Source: Struthidea cinerea (taxonomy: Eukaryota; Chordata; Aves; Passeriformes; Corcoracidae). From it: a DNA stretch of 64,000 nucleotides. The notes under the pieces are model-generated. The model did no database searches. It was not told the origin of the DNA and was given only the letters and a program-made list of their open reading frames with translations. Positions 50,340 through 60,612 of the stretch are shown here, piece after piece. Numbering within the stretch: the stretch's first letter is position 1; each line of letters begins with the position of its first letter. Made by a program: the position numbers and the translations under genes. The stretch spans positions 740,692 to 804,691 of the forward strand of contig VZTI01001178.1 of the NCBI GenBank assembly GCA_013397865.1, in the 5' to 3' direction.

Positions 50340-50830
50340 CTAGCCTTAAAACAACATAAAGCTCAAACATTACACAGAAATACTGTAAAGTGTCTTCATA
50401 TATCCAACAGACAGAGTTCACTTTATTCTAATATTAATTTTTAACTCCTTCCCATCTTCTGCAGAGGGGCGTGTGTTAATCATGAGCACAAACAGCTTTT
50501 CCCTTTTTAAACCAAGCTTGGTAATTGACTTAAAATTTCAAAAAACCCAACCTTGTAAAAGAGGAGGGATGGATGTTGAAATGAAATTAAAATTTTAATT
50601 TAGTTTAGAAATGACCCAAGAGTGTAATAGCTTTGGCTGGTACTTGATCAAGTCCCAGAATGAATGCTGCTTCTCCCACACGTTTTCACAATAGGACAGG
50701 AATAATAAGAGCAAACAATAAGGCTGAACTCAAGCTGTTAAGTCATTAAGGATTTTACCAAATGGTTCTGATTCCCCTCTATTTATTAGCAGCTCTCAGG
50801 GAGCTCTGGCTCTGGATTATCTTGATGTAA
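50340..50830. promoter_or_regulatory. AT-rich repeat-free island, candidate conserved element
   Basis: About 490 bases of AT-rich sequence include CTAATATTAATTTTTAAC, GAAATTAAAATTTTAATTTA (a palindromic AT core) and GTCATTAAGG, followed by GGATTATCTTGATG. No repeat signature. It lies 3.4-3.9 kb upstream of ETS1 exon alpha and may act on it. Confidence 0.33.
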
Positions 50831-52159
50831 ATCTGCAGTGATTTCCTCAGTCTCAGCCAAGTTACCTGGCCCGGAGAGCTCCAGCCTGGAACGGAGCTCA
50901 GCTGAGCTCCCTGACAGCAACCAGGCGAGGAGAGGAACTCTTTAGGCTCTTATTAGAGGAAGCTGCAGAGAAGCAAAATATCGCTCAGCCACCAGGGAAA
51001 CTTGCTGACAGTGGGAGATGTTTTGGGCTGTGAAGTAGTTTCCTCCGGGAAGTGGTGGAAGTTCTGTTAAAATTAGCCTGGACAAAGCACAGCAGAGCTC
51101 TGTCTCTGCTGGCTCGGCCTCCTCTTCCATGCTCACTTTTCCAGAGCACAATTATTCCGTGCACAGGATCTGCTCACCCGCCTTCTCCAGCAGGGCGTGT
51201 CACCTACTGGGTGCCATCCCTGCCCGTGGTGGGGGGGTGGAACGGTCCCTTCTGGGATTCCTTCGTCGGGGATTCCATGATTCCCGGTCCTTTTCACAGC
51301 CTCAGGCCTGTGTTTCTCTGTCCTTTAACCACTGTCACCCACAAAACCTGCATCAGGTCGGGGGACTGGTTTCATTTGCTTTTAACCAGGACTTGTCTCG
51401 AACCCACAGAGATGGGGATGCAAATCGCTGCTGAGTTTTGTGTTGTGTTTCTGCCCCTCTCTTGTGCTTTTTAACAGCTCAGCCTGGAGGGGAAGAGAAA
51501 CCAGAAAGCAAAGAAGCTCTAAATGTCTTGGAGCTGCTGTCTAGAGATGATAATTCACCTCTTGCAGGCTGGGGAGGGGTTGCTGGGGCTGCTCTGCAGC
51601 TCTGGTTAAATCCTATTGCTATTCCGTGTTGCAGGAAGCCCGTCCCGGGTGTCAGGACGGGTTTGGTGCTGCTGCTGTCAGTGCTCACACGCGGCCTCGA
51701 GCAGCAGCGTGCGGTGCCTTGCTGGAAGGTTCAGCCTGAGAAAGATGCAAACGACACCCAGTGAGGCATGAACGCGGCTCTCGAGAGCTGCCGCGCGTGA
51801 GGTGCCTCGATCAAAGGGGAAAAAAACCCAAACCGAGCCCCAGCTGCCACTGCACGAGCTGCAAAGCGGAGAGCAGAGCTGCTGGCGGGGACTGCTGTTT
51901 GACTGCTCCTCGGGGCTGTGACTCCTCGCTCTGGCACACGTGGGTGTCAGCGCGGCAGGTGAACAGCCCCCAGCTCTCTCCGGCTCCGTTTCACCCTGTC
52001 TTGCTTTGTTTGGCAGCATCAGCCTTTGCTTTAGGGCAAGGTCAGCCCGCCTTTACCTGAGATGGTTTCTGGGTGCTGAAGGTTGGGGTCGGGTGCGTGA
52101 CAGGCTGGGATTGAGCACCTTGCCCTGCATTAGGGGATGCCCTTCACACCGGGGATGTT
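50831..52159. other. Unassigned non-coding DNA
   Basis: Mixed composition with no recognised exon or repeat. The stretch 51,770-51,960 is CpG-bearing (CTCTCGAGAGCTGCCGCGCG) but too small to call an island. Confidence 0.4.
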
Positions 52160-52285
52160 CCACCCTGGAAGTGCTCAGGGCCAGGTTGGACAGGGCTCAG
52201 AGCACCCCGGTCTCGTGGAAGGTGTCCCCGCCGCGTGGAGCGGGATGAGCTTTAAGGTCCCTTCGAACCCAAACGTTCTGGGATC
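52160..52285 (+). mobile_element. CR1 3'-end fragment
   Basis: AGGGCCAGGTTGGACAGGGC, GTGGAAGGTGTCCCCGCC and TTTAAGGTCCCTTCGAACCC are in sense order and end near CGTTCTGGGATCG. Confidence 0.93.
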
Positions 52286-52904
52286 GCTCAGGTTGCAGCC
52301 ATGGGCTCCGCACCATCCCTGCCTGGAGCAGCTGCCCCAGCTGCAGGGGGGTTTGAGCCGAGGCGTTTTAACGCCTCGTTAGGGCGGGCTGGCAGGGCGT
52401 GCACAGATGCTGAGATTAGTTAAGGCTTCTCAGCCACACCGACTCGTGCTCGGTGTGGTTTTGGGTACAGCACAGAGAGAAACAGGCGCGTTGTTCTTCC
52501 ACGGCGCAGGGGTAGTTTTCAGTCTTGTGAATTAAAAAAGAGAAGTTTGAAAAAAAAAAAATCCTGCTGGTGTTAGAGGCAGAGTAAGTAATAACCAGCA
52601 GGAAATGATGATGATAATTTAATACCGTGCACATGCAGGTGGTTTCTGTTGGGCCATTACTCACAGGGCGCGGGGGAGATGCTCTGGGGGTCCCTGTTTG
52701 CTGAGGTGCTGAGTGAGGCACAGCCAGAGCAGCCCTGCCCTTCCCTAGGGGTGGAGAGCTGCAGAGGGCTCCGACAGCAGCAAAGCCCCGGGGAAGGAGC
52801 AGAGGGAAGGCTGGGAGAGCGTCCCAGAGCCTCCAGGAGATGGTCAAGGGTCCAGCATAGAAGTGGAGGCTGCAGGTGACGTGGTTGTGCTGAGAAGAGC
52901 TGAG

Positions 52905-53255
52905 CACAAAACGTGGGGAGCAGCTGGAGGGGCTCAGCCTGGAGAAAAGGAGGCTCGGGGGGACCTTGTGGCTCTGCACCATTCCCTGACAGGTGGGGGC
53001 AGCCGGGGGCAGTTCAGCCGGTTCTCCCGGGGAACAAGTGATAGGAGCAAAGGAAACAGCCTCAGGTTGCACCAGGGGAGGTTTAGGTTGGGTATCAGGA
53101 AAATTTCTTCACTCACGCCCTGGCACAGCTGCCCAGGGCATGGTGCAGTCACCTTCCCTGGAAGGGTTCAAAAAATGCGTAAAGTGGCACTCGGGGTGGG
53201 CGTGGGCCTGGCAGCTCCAGGTTAAGGGCTGGACCTGAAGGTTCTGGGATGCTGT
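52905..53255 (+). mobile_element. CR1 fragment (different subfamily)
   Basis: AGCCTGGAGAAAAGGAGGCT, ACCTTGTGGCTCTGCACC, TGCACCAGGGGAGGTTTAGG, ATTTCTTCACTCACGCCC and GGTTCAAAAAATGCGTAAAG follow in sense order. This is a CR1 subfamily with a distinct 3' region from the other copies. Possibly related sequence continues left to about 52,740. It ends 950 bases before ETS1 exon alpha. Confidence 0.92.
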
Positions 53256-54192
53256 TGTAAGATAACTCAGACAGGTGTTTGCACCTGCAGCGCTCACAGC
53301 CCAGGGCTCTGCCGGAATCCCGAGGAGCCGGAGCTGTGTCCTCAGGGAGGTTAAAGCAGCTCCTCTGCATCGCCAGGCTGGGAGCAGCCATTCCCCCGGC
53401 TCCACATCCCATCCTGCCCAGCCCAGGCTATTCCCCTTCCCTCTTTCCTCCCAGCGCCTTGGAGTCGCATCCCCCAAAACACAGGCAGTGCATTCCCTGC
53501 GTTTTCTGTGGGCACTGCAAGGAGAGAGGGAAAACATCCACACCTCTGATAACAGAGCCACATTGCAGCTCCTCCACCTCGGCCACACAAATGGGTTCAT
53601 TGGTGGTTAAAAATCCCAGCTACCGAGCAGCTCTGGCAGGAGGACTTGCTCAGGAGAGTAAATCCCGTGTGAGGAATGCCGTGTGGGACTGCAAGGGAGA
53701 GATTCAGCGAGGGAGGCCTAAGCTCATGGAAAACAGAGGCTGTGTCCTGAAAACGGCGAAGTTCTTTGTGAGACAGGCTGGGCCTGACAAAGCTTTCACA
53801 GGAAAGGTGTTGATCTCAACAACAAACTGCTTTTTTTTTTTTTTCCTCTCAAAAGAAAAAAATTGGCAGTGATTTCCCACCGATTCTCCAGCAAAGGAAA
53901 TATGATCTCATCTTCCCTCAGAGCAGCCCCCTCGCTTGCAGGTGATAATTCATTCCTCATTGTCAGGCTCTCCCCTGGTTACACTCCTGCATCTGGGTGC
54001 TGCATTGTTGATACAACCCCTCTAATCACAATATTTCCTATTAATCCGGGTATTTTTCTCTTAACTTTTCCAGCCTAAACTCGTTAAGGTGACAGTCTGC
54101 TCCAAGCTTTATACAGCTGCGGGAAGCACGGGTTTAGCTGGTGCTGTCGGTGTTCATGGCACGGAACCTAATGCCCATCTCCATTCCTGCAG
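53256..54192 (+). other. Region immediately upstream of ETS1 exon alpha
   Basis: This unique sequence lies between a long CR1 and exon alpha. The right half is AT-richer than its surroundings and holds two acceptor-like sites (ends at 54,073 and 54,192) and a TATA-like TTTATACA at 54,108. A T-run lies at 53,831-53,844. It is the obvious place to look for a proximal promoter or a last 5'UTR intron of the long isoform. No protein-coding exon was recognised. Confidence 0.4.
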
Positions 54193-54206
54193 GCACCTCC
54201 AAGATG
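54193..54206 (+). other. ETS1: Candidate ETS1 exon alpha 5' boundary
   Basis: An AG after a short pyrimidine stretch (CCATTCCTGCAG, ending at 54,192) could be a splice acceptor, making these 14 bases 5'UTR joined to an upstream non-coding exon. A second acceptor-like sequence with a better tract (TCTCTTAACTTTTCCAG) ends at 54,073. Alternatively the exon may be a first exon: a TATA-like TTTATACA lies at 54,108-54,115, about 95 bases before the ATG. There is no CpG island here. I cannot decide between these options from sequence alone. Confidence 0.35.
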
Positions 54207-54275
54207 ATGAGTTATTACATGGACACAACCATCGGCAACGCAGCTCCTTATCCTTTGGCTCGGCCTGGGATGATG
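54207..54275 (+). CDS. ETS1: ETS1 long isoform (p68) exon alpha, coding part
   Basis: This exon encodes the first 23 residues of the long ETS1 isoform, a winged helix-turn-helix transcription factor that binds GGAA cores in blood, endothelial and neural crest cells. The peptide begins MSYYMDTTIG and ends PLARPGMM. The human long isoform, as I recall it, also starts with a 23-residue exon of the form MSYxxD...PxxxRP. A consensus donor (GTAAGG) follows directly at 54,276, and the exon ends in phase 0, matching exon beta. A second in-frame ATG lies immediately upstream at 54,204; both have A at -3, so either could initiate. I chose 54,207 because the human protein starts with MSY. The 5' boundary of the exon is not fixed. 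The Pointed and ETS domains are encoded by exons outside the window. Confidence 0.93.
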
Positions 54276-54319
54276 GTAAGGAGTGGACAGGACGAGGGGG
54301 AATGGCCTTGCACTGCATG

Positions 54320-54552
54320 AGGGCGGGCAGAGATCAGATTTTAGTAAGAAATTCTCCCCGGGGAGGGTGGGCAGGTCCTGGCACAGGGTGCCCAGAGCAG
54401 CTGTGGCTGCCCCTGGATCCCTGGCAGTGTCCAAGGCCAGGCTGGACGGGACTTGGAGCAGCCTGGGACAGTGGGAGGTGTCCCTGCCCATGGCAGGAAC
54501 GAGACAGTCTTTAAGTTCCCTTCCAATCCAAATCATTCCATGACTCTGTACA
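54320..54552 (+). mobile_element. CR1 3'-end fragment in the ETS1 alpha-beta intron
   Basis: GGCACAGGGTGCCCAGAGCA, GGCCAGGCTGGACGGGACTT, GACAGTGGGAGGTGTCCCTG and CTTTAAGTTCCCTTCCAATC are present in order with a CATTCCATGACTCTG tail. It begins only about 45 bases after the exon alpha donor. Confidence 0.95.
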
Positions 54553-55023
54553 CGACAGGACCTGGGGTTGGGTTCCTACCCCAGCAGTTTTCTCTCAGGT
54601 TGCTGTGATTTCTCCAGCCCTGACCCGACTCGGTGCCATCTCGTGGGTACCCAAAGTTTTAGGGAGTTCAGAGCAGTCCTGAATTCCAAGTGTTTACCCA
54701 GAGCTTCCCTGACCCTCTGGAGCCTGCAAACCTCCCCTGGAAATGGGATCCTGCGTCGGATTTCCTGCACTTGTGTTGGGAGCATTGTCAGGGGAGCCAT
54801 TGTCCCGGTGCCTGCTCCCCTTGCTGACCTTCACCTGGGATCAGTGGGATCAGCTCGGAGCAGGGCAGCATTTGGGAAAGGTTCCCATTTTCTGGAGTTT
54901 GGGACCACTCCGGTGCTCCCTCTCCCGAGCCAGCTCTGCTCTGTGTGCAGCTGATGGGTGGTTGTGTATAATGAAGGTTGGAGCGTGATCCTGGGACGGG
55001 TTGGGCAGGGATTTGAGCCTTTT

Positions 55024-55110
55024 TTAGGAAAATCAGATCCATATTTAGGGAAATCTGATCCATATTTAAATAAATCAGACTTATATTTAGAGAAATCAGA
55101 CCTCCGTTTA
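55024..55110. repeat. 24-bp tandem repeat, about four copies
   Basis: AAATCAGATCCATATTTAGG-like units repeat with substitutions (ATCAGACTTATATTTAGAG, ATCAGACCTCCGTTTAGAG). They lie within the ETS1 alpha-beta intron. Confidence 0.85.
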
Positions 55111-55439
55111 GAGAAAGGGTATTTGTAGTTGTTTGTCCAAAGAACTGCTGAGCGTCAGAGGTCAGATAAACTCCGGGCTGACACAGAACGTGAGCTAAAA
55201 ACCAACATTTTCCCCAAATTGGGAAGAAAAGCCCACCCTGAGCCGTAAAATAGTCCCAAGGCAGCTCCACAGCTTTCCTTTGAATGGTTCTGAGCAAGCA
55301 TTTGGCTTTTAAATATTGATTGGCCATCAAGGAAATCTATTCCCCCGCAGGGAAATGGTAACAATGATAAAAAATTCAAACTTCCTGCACTTATTTATAG
55401 CCACGTGCATGGTATTGTCCTCTCCTAGGGAGGCAAAGT

Positions 55440-56330
55440 CTTAAATGCAACGTATTTATTATATGCTATATGTGTGTGTACGTGCTAAATATATATATAT
55501 AGTGTATCTATATTATTATTACTTATACATTATATATATTATTATATAATGTAAATATATGTAATATATACGGTGTAAATATATGTAAGTATATAATATA
55601 TATAATATAGATATAAAATAATAAATATATAAAATATAAAAATAATATATATATAAACATATATATATATAGAAACCATATATATACAAATATATATGTA
55701 TANACATATATATATATACACACCATATATATACAAATATATATGTATAAAATAGGTGTGTACAAAATAAAATGGAAATTACATCCTGGGATCATTTATT
55801 AAAGGTTTTTTCCCCAACCTAAACAAATCTATGTTTCTAAGTACCTCTATGTCTAATAAATATATTTTCTTTATGAAGTATAAATCTAGCCTCATGCACA
55901 ATAAAAATAAGTGTGTAATTTATATTGAGTTATAAACTAGGATTGCACAGGTGTGGGGGTGTAAATGCCTGTGTCACACACATATAATCCGTACATATGT
56001 AATGTATTGGGTGTTAACAGATAACAATGCAGTACATTATGTAATGCATGGTAATTATATTATATAAAAATCTTATACATTATTTATTTATATAAATTAT
56101 GTTTAAACATTATATAAATATTTATGTATTTATTAAGATAATAATTCGATATATTTTTATATTTATTTAATTATTTTATATAATTTATATAAAAACTATA
56201 TATGCTATGAATTCTATAAATTATCCATTGTGTTATATAAATTATATATGCGTGTGTGCATTTCACAGGAGGTGTACCTCTCACATACCCATGTGTGCTC
56301 ACCACATGTACACACACGTCTGTGGACACA
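55440..56330. repeat. AT-rich satellite-like stretch with one N
   Basis: About 900 bases are dominated by TATATA, ATATGTATA and TTATATAA words. A repeat containing ACCATATATATACAAATAT occurs at both 55,670 and 55,720, on either side of the ambiguous base at 55,703. Frames through it give tyrosine- and isoleucine-rich peptides that are not real. It may form cruciforms and its length is probably polymorphic or misassembled. Confidence 0.9.
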
Positions 56331-56813
56331 ACAATTAAACCAGCATAAATATCAATAGCCCAAATGTTAAGAAAATAATCCCAAATAAGATCCCTATAAA
56401 TAGGAAGAGGAACACAAATATGGCAGCTGGGACCAGGCTCCCCCACAGTGCCTGGGCAGGGCTGTGGCTCTGCACCCCCTGGTGACCCCCCCACATTTTG
56501 GTGGGGTTCTGGGGCCTCCTGCTGCCAAAAAATGACATTCCCAGCTGGGGGGGTGGAACAAACCCCTACCACAGAGGGTGTCCCCGGGGAGCCCCCTGAC
56601 CCTGAAATCCTGCTGAGCTCAGCCCCACTCTGTCCTTCACTTTTCTCCTCGTATTGGCTTAAAAAAGGCCCCTTTTGGCCCCATCTCAAGGCCCCCCAGC
56701 CAGACGAACCGGGATCTGCCAGAGCAGGACTTGCTGCCTGATTTTGGGGGAAGCCCCACTGCCCCCTGCACATTTTGGGGTCTGGCCCCCTGACCGTTCC
56801 CTTCTCCTTCCAG

Positions 56814-56958
56814 AAACAAGGAGTCCCCGGTCCCTGCGAGGATCCCTGGGTGCCGTGCGGCTTCCAGGCCTCCTGCTGCCAGCCCAGGCCATGCTGCCCG
56901 CTGTGGGACGAGCCCGCCACGCAGGAGGTGCCCACGGGGCTGGAGCACTACGGCACGG
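56814..56958 (+). CDS. ETS1: ETS1 long isoform (p68) exon beta
   Basis: This exon encodes residues 24-71 of the long ETS1 isoform: 48 codons plus one base of the next codon. It is preceded by a pyrimidine-rich acceptor ending CTTCTCCTTCCAG and followed by the donor GTAGGA. The reading frame is open in phase with exon alpha (MM|KQGVPG). It ends GLEHYGT plus G, so the next exon should supply AC and complete an aspartate before the shared MECAD sequence (known for ETS1, not in this window). The stretch WDE-x-ATQEVPTGLEH matches the human long isoform, as does the exon length of 48 codons. The first part holds six cysteines (residues 8, 15, 21, 22, 27 and 28 of the exon), including CC pairs, where I recall far fewer in human. 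The segment lies N-terminal to the Pointed domain; chicken p68 has been reported to carry extra transactivation activity there (recalled). Confidence 0.95.
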
Positions 56959-57639
56959 GTAGGACATGGGGGCGGCACGGGTGGGACGTGGGGCTGGCAC
57001 CTCCCCTGTGCCAGGGGGCTCGGAGCAGCCTCAGCTGGGAAAACGAGCCTGAATCCCCACCAGGCTCTGTTTGTTGTGTGTCCCCCTGATCTCCTTCCAG
57101 ATTTCCTTTCTGCCCCAGTCCTGCCTTCAATTATCGGGGTTTTTGTCCTTAGTGCCTCCCTCAGGCACAGCACTGCCAGGATGGTACCTGCCTTGATGGT
57201 GTCAAGGGTCTCCCTCAGTGAAGATTGGCCCAGAAAGCAGAAAAAACCCTTAAATATGTTTTTTTGTATCTATTGTCCTTCTATGGAAGTGATGCTGAAG
57301 GGTGGGAGCTTCCTTTTTCCCTGCCACAGTGTGGGAGAACCCCTCTCCCAGCTGTGGATTTTGCTGGTTTTTGGAATTTTGAAGTCCTGGGTGCATCTCC
57401 CTTGCATTTCGGGGCAGCAGCCCTGCTTGCTGCTCCCTGGGGTCTCCAGTGGGACCCCATGGGCAGGGCGGACCTGCCGAGCCGCTGGTGGCATCCTCTG
57501 CGTTTCTCCTGGCGTTTGCAGGACTGATGTCCTGGCTCCTGGTGAGTGGCTTTGGAAAATGGCGTCCATGGAGGCTTGCAAGGAAATGGGGATTCCCAAA
57601 TTTCCTTTCCACTCTGGTGGTAATTTTGGGTCTCTTGTG

Positions 57640-57810
57640 ACTCAGTGCCTTGCACTGGCACAGGGTGCCCAGAGCAGCTGTGGCTGCCCCAGCCCTGGAA
57701 GTGCCCAAGGCTGGGACAGTGGGAGGTGTCCCCGCCCTTGGCAGGGGGTGGCACTGGATGGGCGTTAAGGTCTCTTCCAACCCAGTTCTGGGATTTTATG
57801 ATTCCTTGGC
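57640..57810 (+). mobile_element. CR1 3'-end fragment
   Basis: GCACAGGGTGCCCAGAGCAG, GGGACAGTGGGAGGTGTCCC and GTTAAGGTCTCTTCCAACCC appear in order with an internal deletion, ending at TTTTATGATTCC. Confidence 0.93.
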
Positions 57811-57876
57811 AGGGTGGTGGTCACCAGAGCTGGAGGTGAGAGGACACGCTGGGCCATCAGCCAAAGCAATCCCTGG

Positions 57877-58488
57877 CCTGGCCTCGGGAATGGCTTCCCA
57901 ACCTAGCCTAGGGAATGGCTTCCCGGCCTGGCCTCGGGAATGGCTTCCCAGCCTGGCCCCGGGAATGGCGTCCCGGCCTGGCCCCGGGAATGGCGTCCCG
58001 GCCTGGCCTCGGGAATGGCTTCCCNCCCGGCCTGGTCTCGGGAATGGCTTCCCAACCTGGCCCCGGGAATGGCGTCCCGGCCTGGTCTCGGGAATGGCTT
58101 CCCAACCTGGCCCCGGGAATGGCGTCCCGGCCTGGTCTCGGGAATGGCTTCCCAACCTGGCCCCGGGAATGGCGTCCCGGCCTGGTCTCGGGAATGGCTT
58201 CCCAACCTGGCCCCGGGAATGGCGTCCCGGCCTGGTCTCGGGAATGGCTTCCCAACCTGGCCCCGGGAATGGCGTCCCGGCCTGGTCTCGGGAATGGCTT
58301 CCCAACCTGGCCCCGGGAATGGCGTCCCGGCCTGGTCTCGGGAATGGCTTCCCAACCTGGCCCCGGGAATGGCGTCCCGGCCTGGTCTCGGGAATGGCTT
58401 CCCAACCTGGTCTCGGGAATGGCTTCCCGGCCTGGTCTCGGGAATGGCTTCTCGGCCTGGCCTCGGGAATGGCTTCCCGGCCTGGCCC
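57877..58488. repeat. 25-bp minisatellite with 50-bp higher-order unit, one N
   Basis: About 24 units of 25 bases each contain CGGGAATGGC. From 58,031 to 58,380 two unit types alternate strictly: type T has CCTGGTCTCG and ends TTCCCAA, type C has CCTGGCCCCG and ends GTCCCGG. This gives seven identical 50-base dimers, flanked by more varied single units. An ambiguous base at 58,025 breaks the register. Open frames through it (up to 334 codons on the + strand) are artefacts. Confidence 0.97.
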
Positions 58489-58631
58489 AGCTGATATCTC
58501 CTCCCCCACATTTGTAGTTTGGAAGTTGTTACAAAAGCACCGGTGTCTGGTTCTTGCACCACGTGTGTTTCAACACATGAATTTTCAGGCTGAGCTCGCA
58601 CTTTGGGCCGTTTCTTGTGGTGTGGAAGGTG

Positions 58632-58690
58632 GGGTGGAACGAGATGAGCTTTAAGGTCCCCTCCAAGGTCCCAGACCATCCTGGGATTCC
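58632..58690 (+). mobile_element. CR1 3' tail
   Basis: ACGAGATGAGCTTTAAGGTC with CCATCCTGGGATTCC matches the CR1 end; the middle is altered. Confidence 0.7.
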
Positions 58691-60504
58691 AGGACTCTTG
58701 TATGAGCAGATGTTCTCTGCCCTGGGGTGGGTGAGGAGGGAGCAGCCCAGGGCTCTGGTACCCCTGGCACGGCCCGGCCACAGAACCGAGAGAAAGAGCT
58801 CAGGTTGCACAGAGGTGACCTTTGTCAAGGGCCAAGATGAAGTTTATGTTTCACTTTGGTCCCACATAAGCCTGTCCTGAAGCACTTAAACCCCATGTCA
58901 GCTTTCCCGCGGCACGTGCTGCTCTCCTGGGACCGGTTCCTGCTCCTTAGTGGTGCTCATTGGCCCCTGGGGAGGGAAAGCCCTGGTGCTCAGAGACTTT
59001 CTGCAGCTGAAGGGTTCAGCAGAACCAGCCACTGCTGCGGTCAAATGTACAGTTTGAAATCTCTCCTTGGCAAAGGTTCAGGCATTTGGGTTTTTTTCCC
59101 TTCTCCTTTGGTGAGCGCTTGAGTGTGAGCAGGAGATGGACACTGAGAGCTGTGCCTGTGGCCGGAGCAAAGCCCCTCTGCTATTCCCAGGCGTCCTTAC
59201 TCCAGCTATTTGCTCAACTCCTGTGGGTGACCTCTCTCAGCATGATGTCAGCTCTGCTCTGATGAAATCTGCCCTGGCAGCATTTGGATTTGCTCAAACA
59301 TTTTGCAAGTCTGTGCCTGGAAAGTTTTTTTAGGTTTTTTTCCCCCAACCCTCTCCCATTCTGTGTGGAAGTGCTCTCTCCAGGGACCAACGTATCTGCA
59401 GCCCAGATCTTCCTTACCCCACACTGGCTCTGTGAACTTTCTCGTTGCAGAGGCTGGAGCCAGGGAAAGAAATCCAAGCTGTTGCTCTCTTCCACGGGTT
59501 TTGATCCAGCTTTTAGTGAGTTGGGATGAGCAGGACAGGCCGCTGGTTCTCTTGCAATACCTAAGAATCACTTTTCAGTTCTTCCTGTTGCCATGCAAGG
59601 TGCTCTTTCTCTGATTTGTTTTTTAGTGTTGCTGGTTCTTCAGTCTAGAGCAGTTTCTAATTTTAAACGAGAGGAAACTCTTATTTGTGTATGGGGCCAG
59701 GAACAGCCTTTCATTTCTCCTTTGTGTCTCGGCTGCACATGAAAACCATTTGTCATCTATTCTTCTGCTGTACCAGAGGCTATTTTGGTTTTCATGGTCT
59801 TGATGCTGGTGAAAGAAACAAGTCAACAAGGAAAATGCAAGTGTGAATATATCCTCCTGCAATAGAAACCCACAACATTTCGAAGAGTTTGAGGGCTGCC
59901 TGTGTTTAGGGAAGATGCTTTGCCTTTGAAGCTTGGGCAAGTTTATTTACACTATGCTTGAAGCTGATAAGATTATTCTGTGATATGGATCAAGGAAAGC
60001 CTGATGTGGATTTAGCTCATAGATAAAGCAAGATGGGGTGGAGTTTTTCTGGCTTGAAAAAGCCGACATTTGAAAACGGACTGGAGTCAGTTTCGTTTGT
60101 TAGCTCGTGCCACAATGTGTGGTGCACATGCTGGGGATGTCACTGCCCAGGGATCACCACAGCGAGGGGAAGGCCCAGCCCGGAGGTGACAGAACAAAGC
60201 CACCCAGAGGGGAGCTGCTGGCTGCTCAGGGACAGGAGCTCTGCTCCCTGCACAGGTGGCATCAGGGCTGTAAGGGCACCTTGGCTGCTCCATCTGCCAC
60301 CCACCTGCAGGTGCCCTGTGCCTGCCCAAAGCGATGCTGAAAGGATGCTGAAAGCCACGCTTGGCACCTTATGGTGAATCCATAAAGAAACAGGATCCTA
60401 ATATTCCTCCCTGGAATAACCTTGGATGATACAAGGTTGGGTGTAAAACTGGAGTGGAAGAAAAGATTTGATAGTGGAATTATCAAATCATTGTGGGGCT
60501 CTGA

Positions 60505-60612
60505 GCAACCTGACCGAGGGGGTGGCATCGTGCCCGTGGTGCAGGGGTTGGAATGAGATGATCCTTAAAGTCCCTTCCTGCTCAAACTACTCCGGGATCC
60601 TGTGATTCCATT
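60505..60612 (+). mobile_element. CR1 3'-end fragment
   Basis: GGTTGGAATGAGATGATCC, TTAAAGTCCCTTCCTGCTC and ACTCCGGGATCCTGTGATTC are the CR1 end in sense orientation. Only the last 105 bases remain. Confidence 0.85.

Larger units (their letters stand above)
54276..56813 (+). other. ETS1: ETS1 intron between exons alpha and beta
   Basis: This 2,538-base intron is bounded by GTAAGG and CCTTCCAG and is phase 0. It contains a sense-oriented CR1 tail, a degenerate 24-base repeat (55,024-55,110) and a very AT-rich stretch of about 900 bases with one ambiguous base. No extra exon was recognised. Its last 400 bases are GC-rich and non-repetitive. Confidence 0.9.

Noticed and set aside
55519..55795. 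Tyrosine/isoleucine-rich frames resembling membrane peptides
   Set aside because: Pure translations of TATA-type simple sequence containing an ambiguous base.
57877..58488. CRISPR-like regular repeats
   Set aside because: Units are contiguous with no unique spacers, and the host is a vertebrate.
57650..58654. 334-codon open frame on the + strand
   Set aside because: It runs through the 25-bp minisatellite, whose two-unit period (50) and low stop content keep all frames open. It has no start context, domain or splice structure, and sits in an ETS1 intron.
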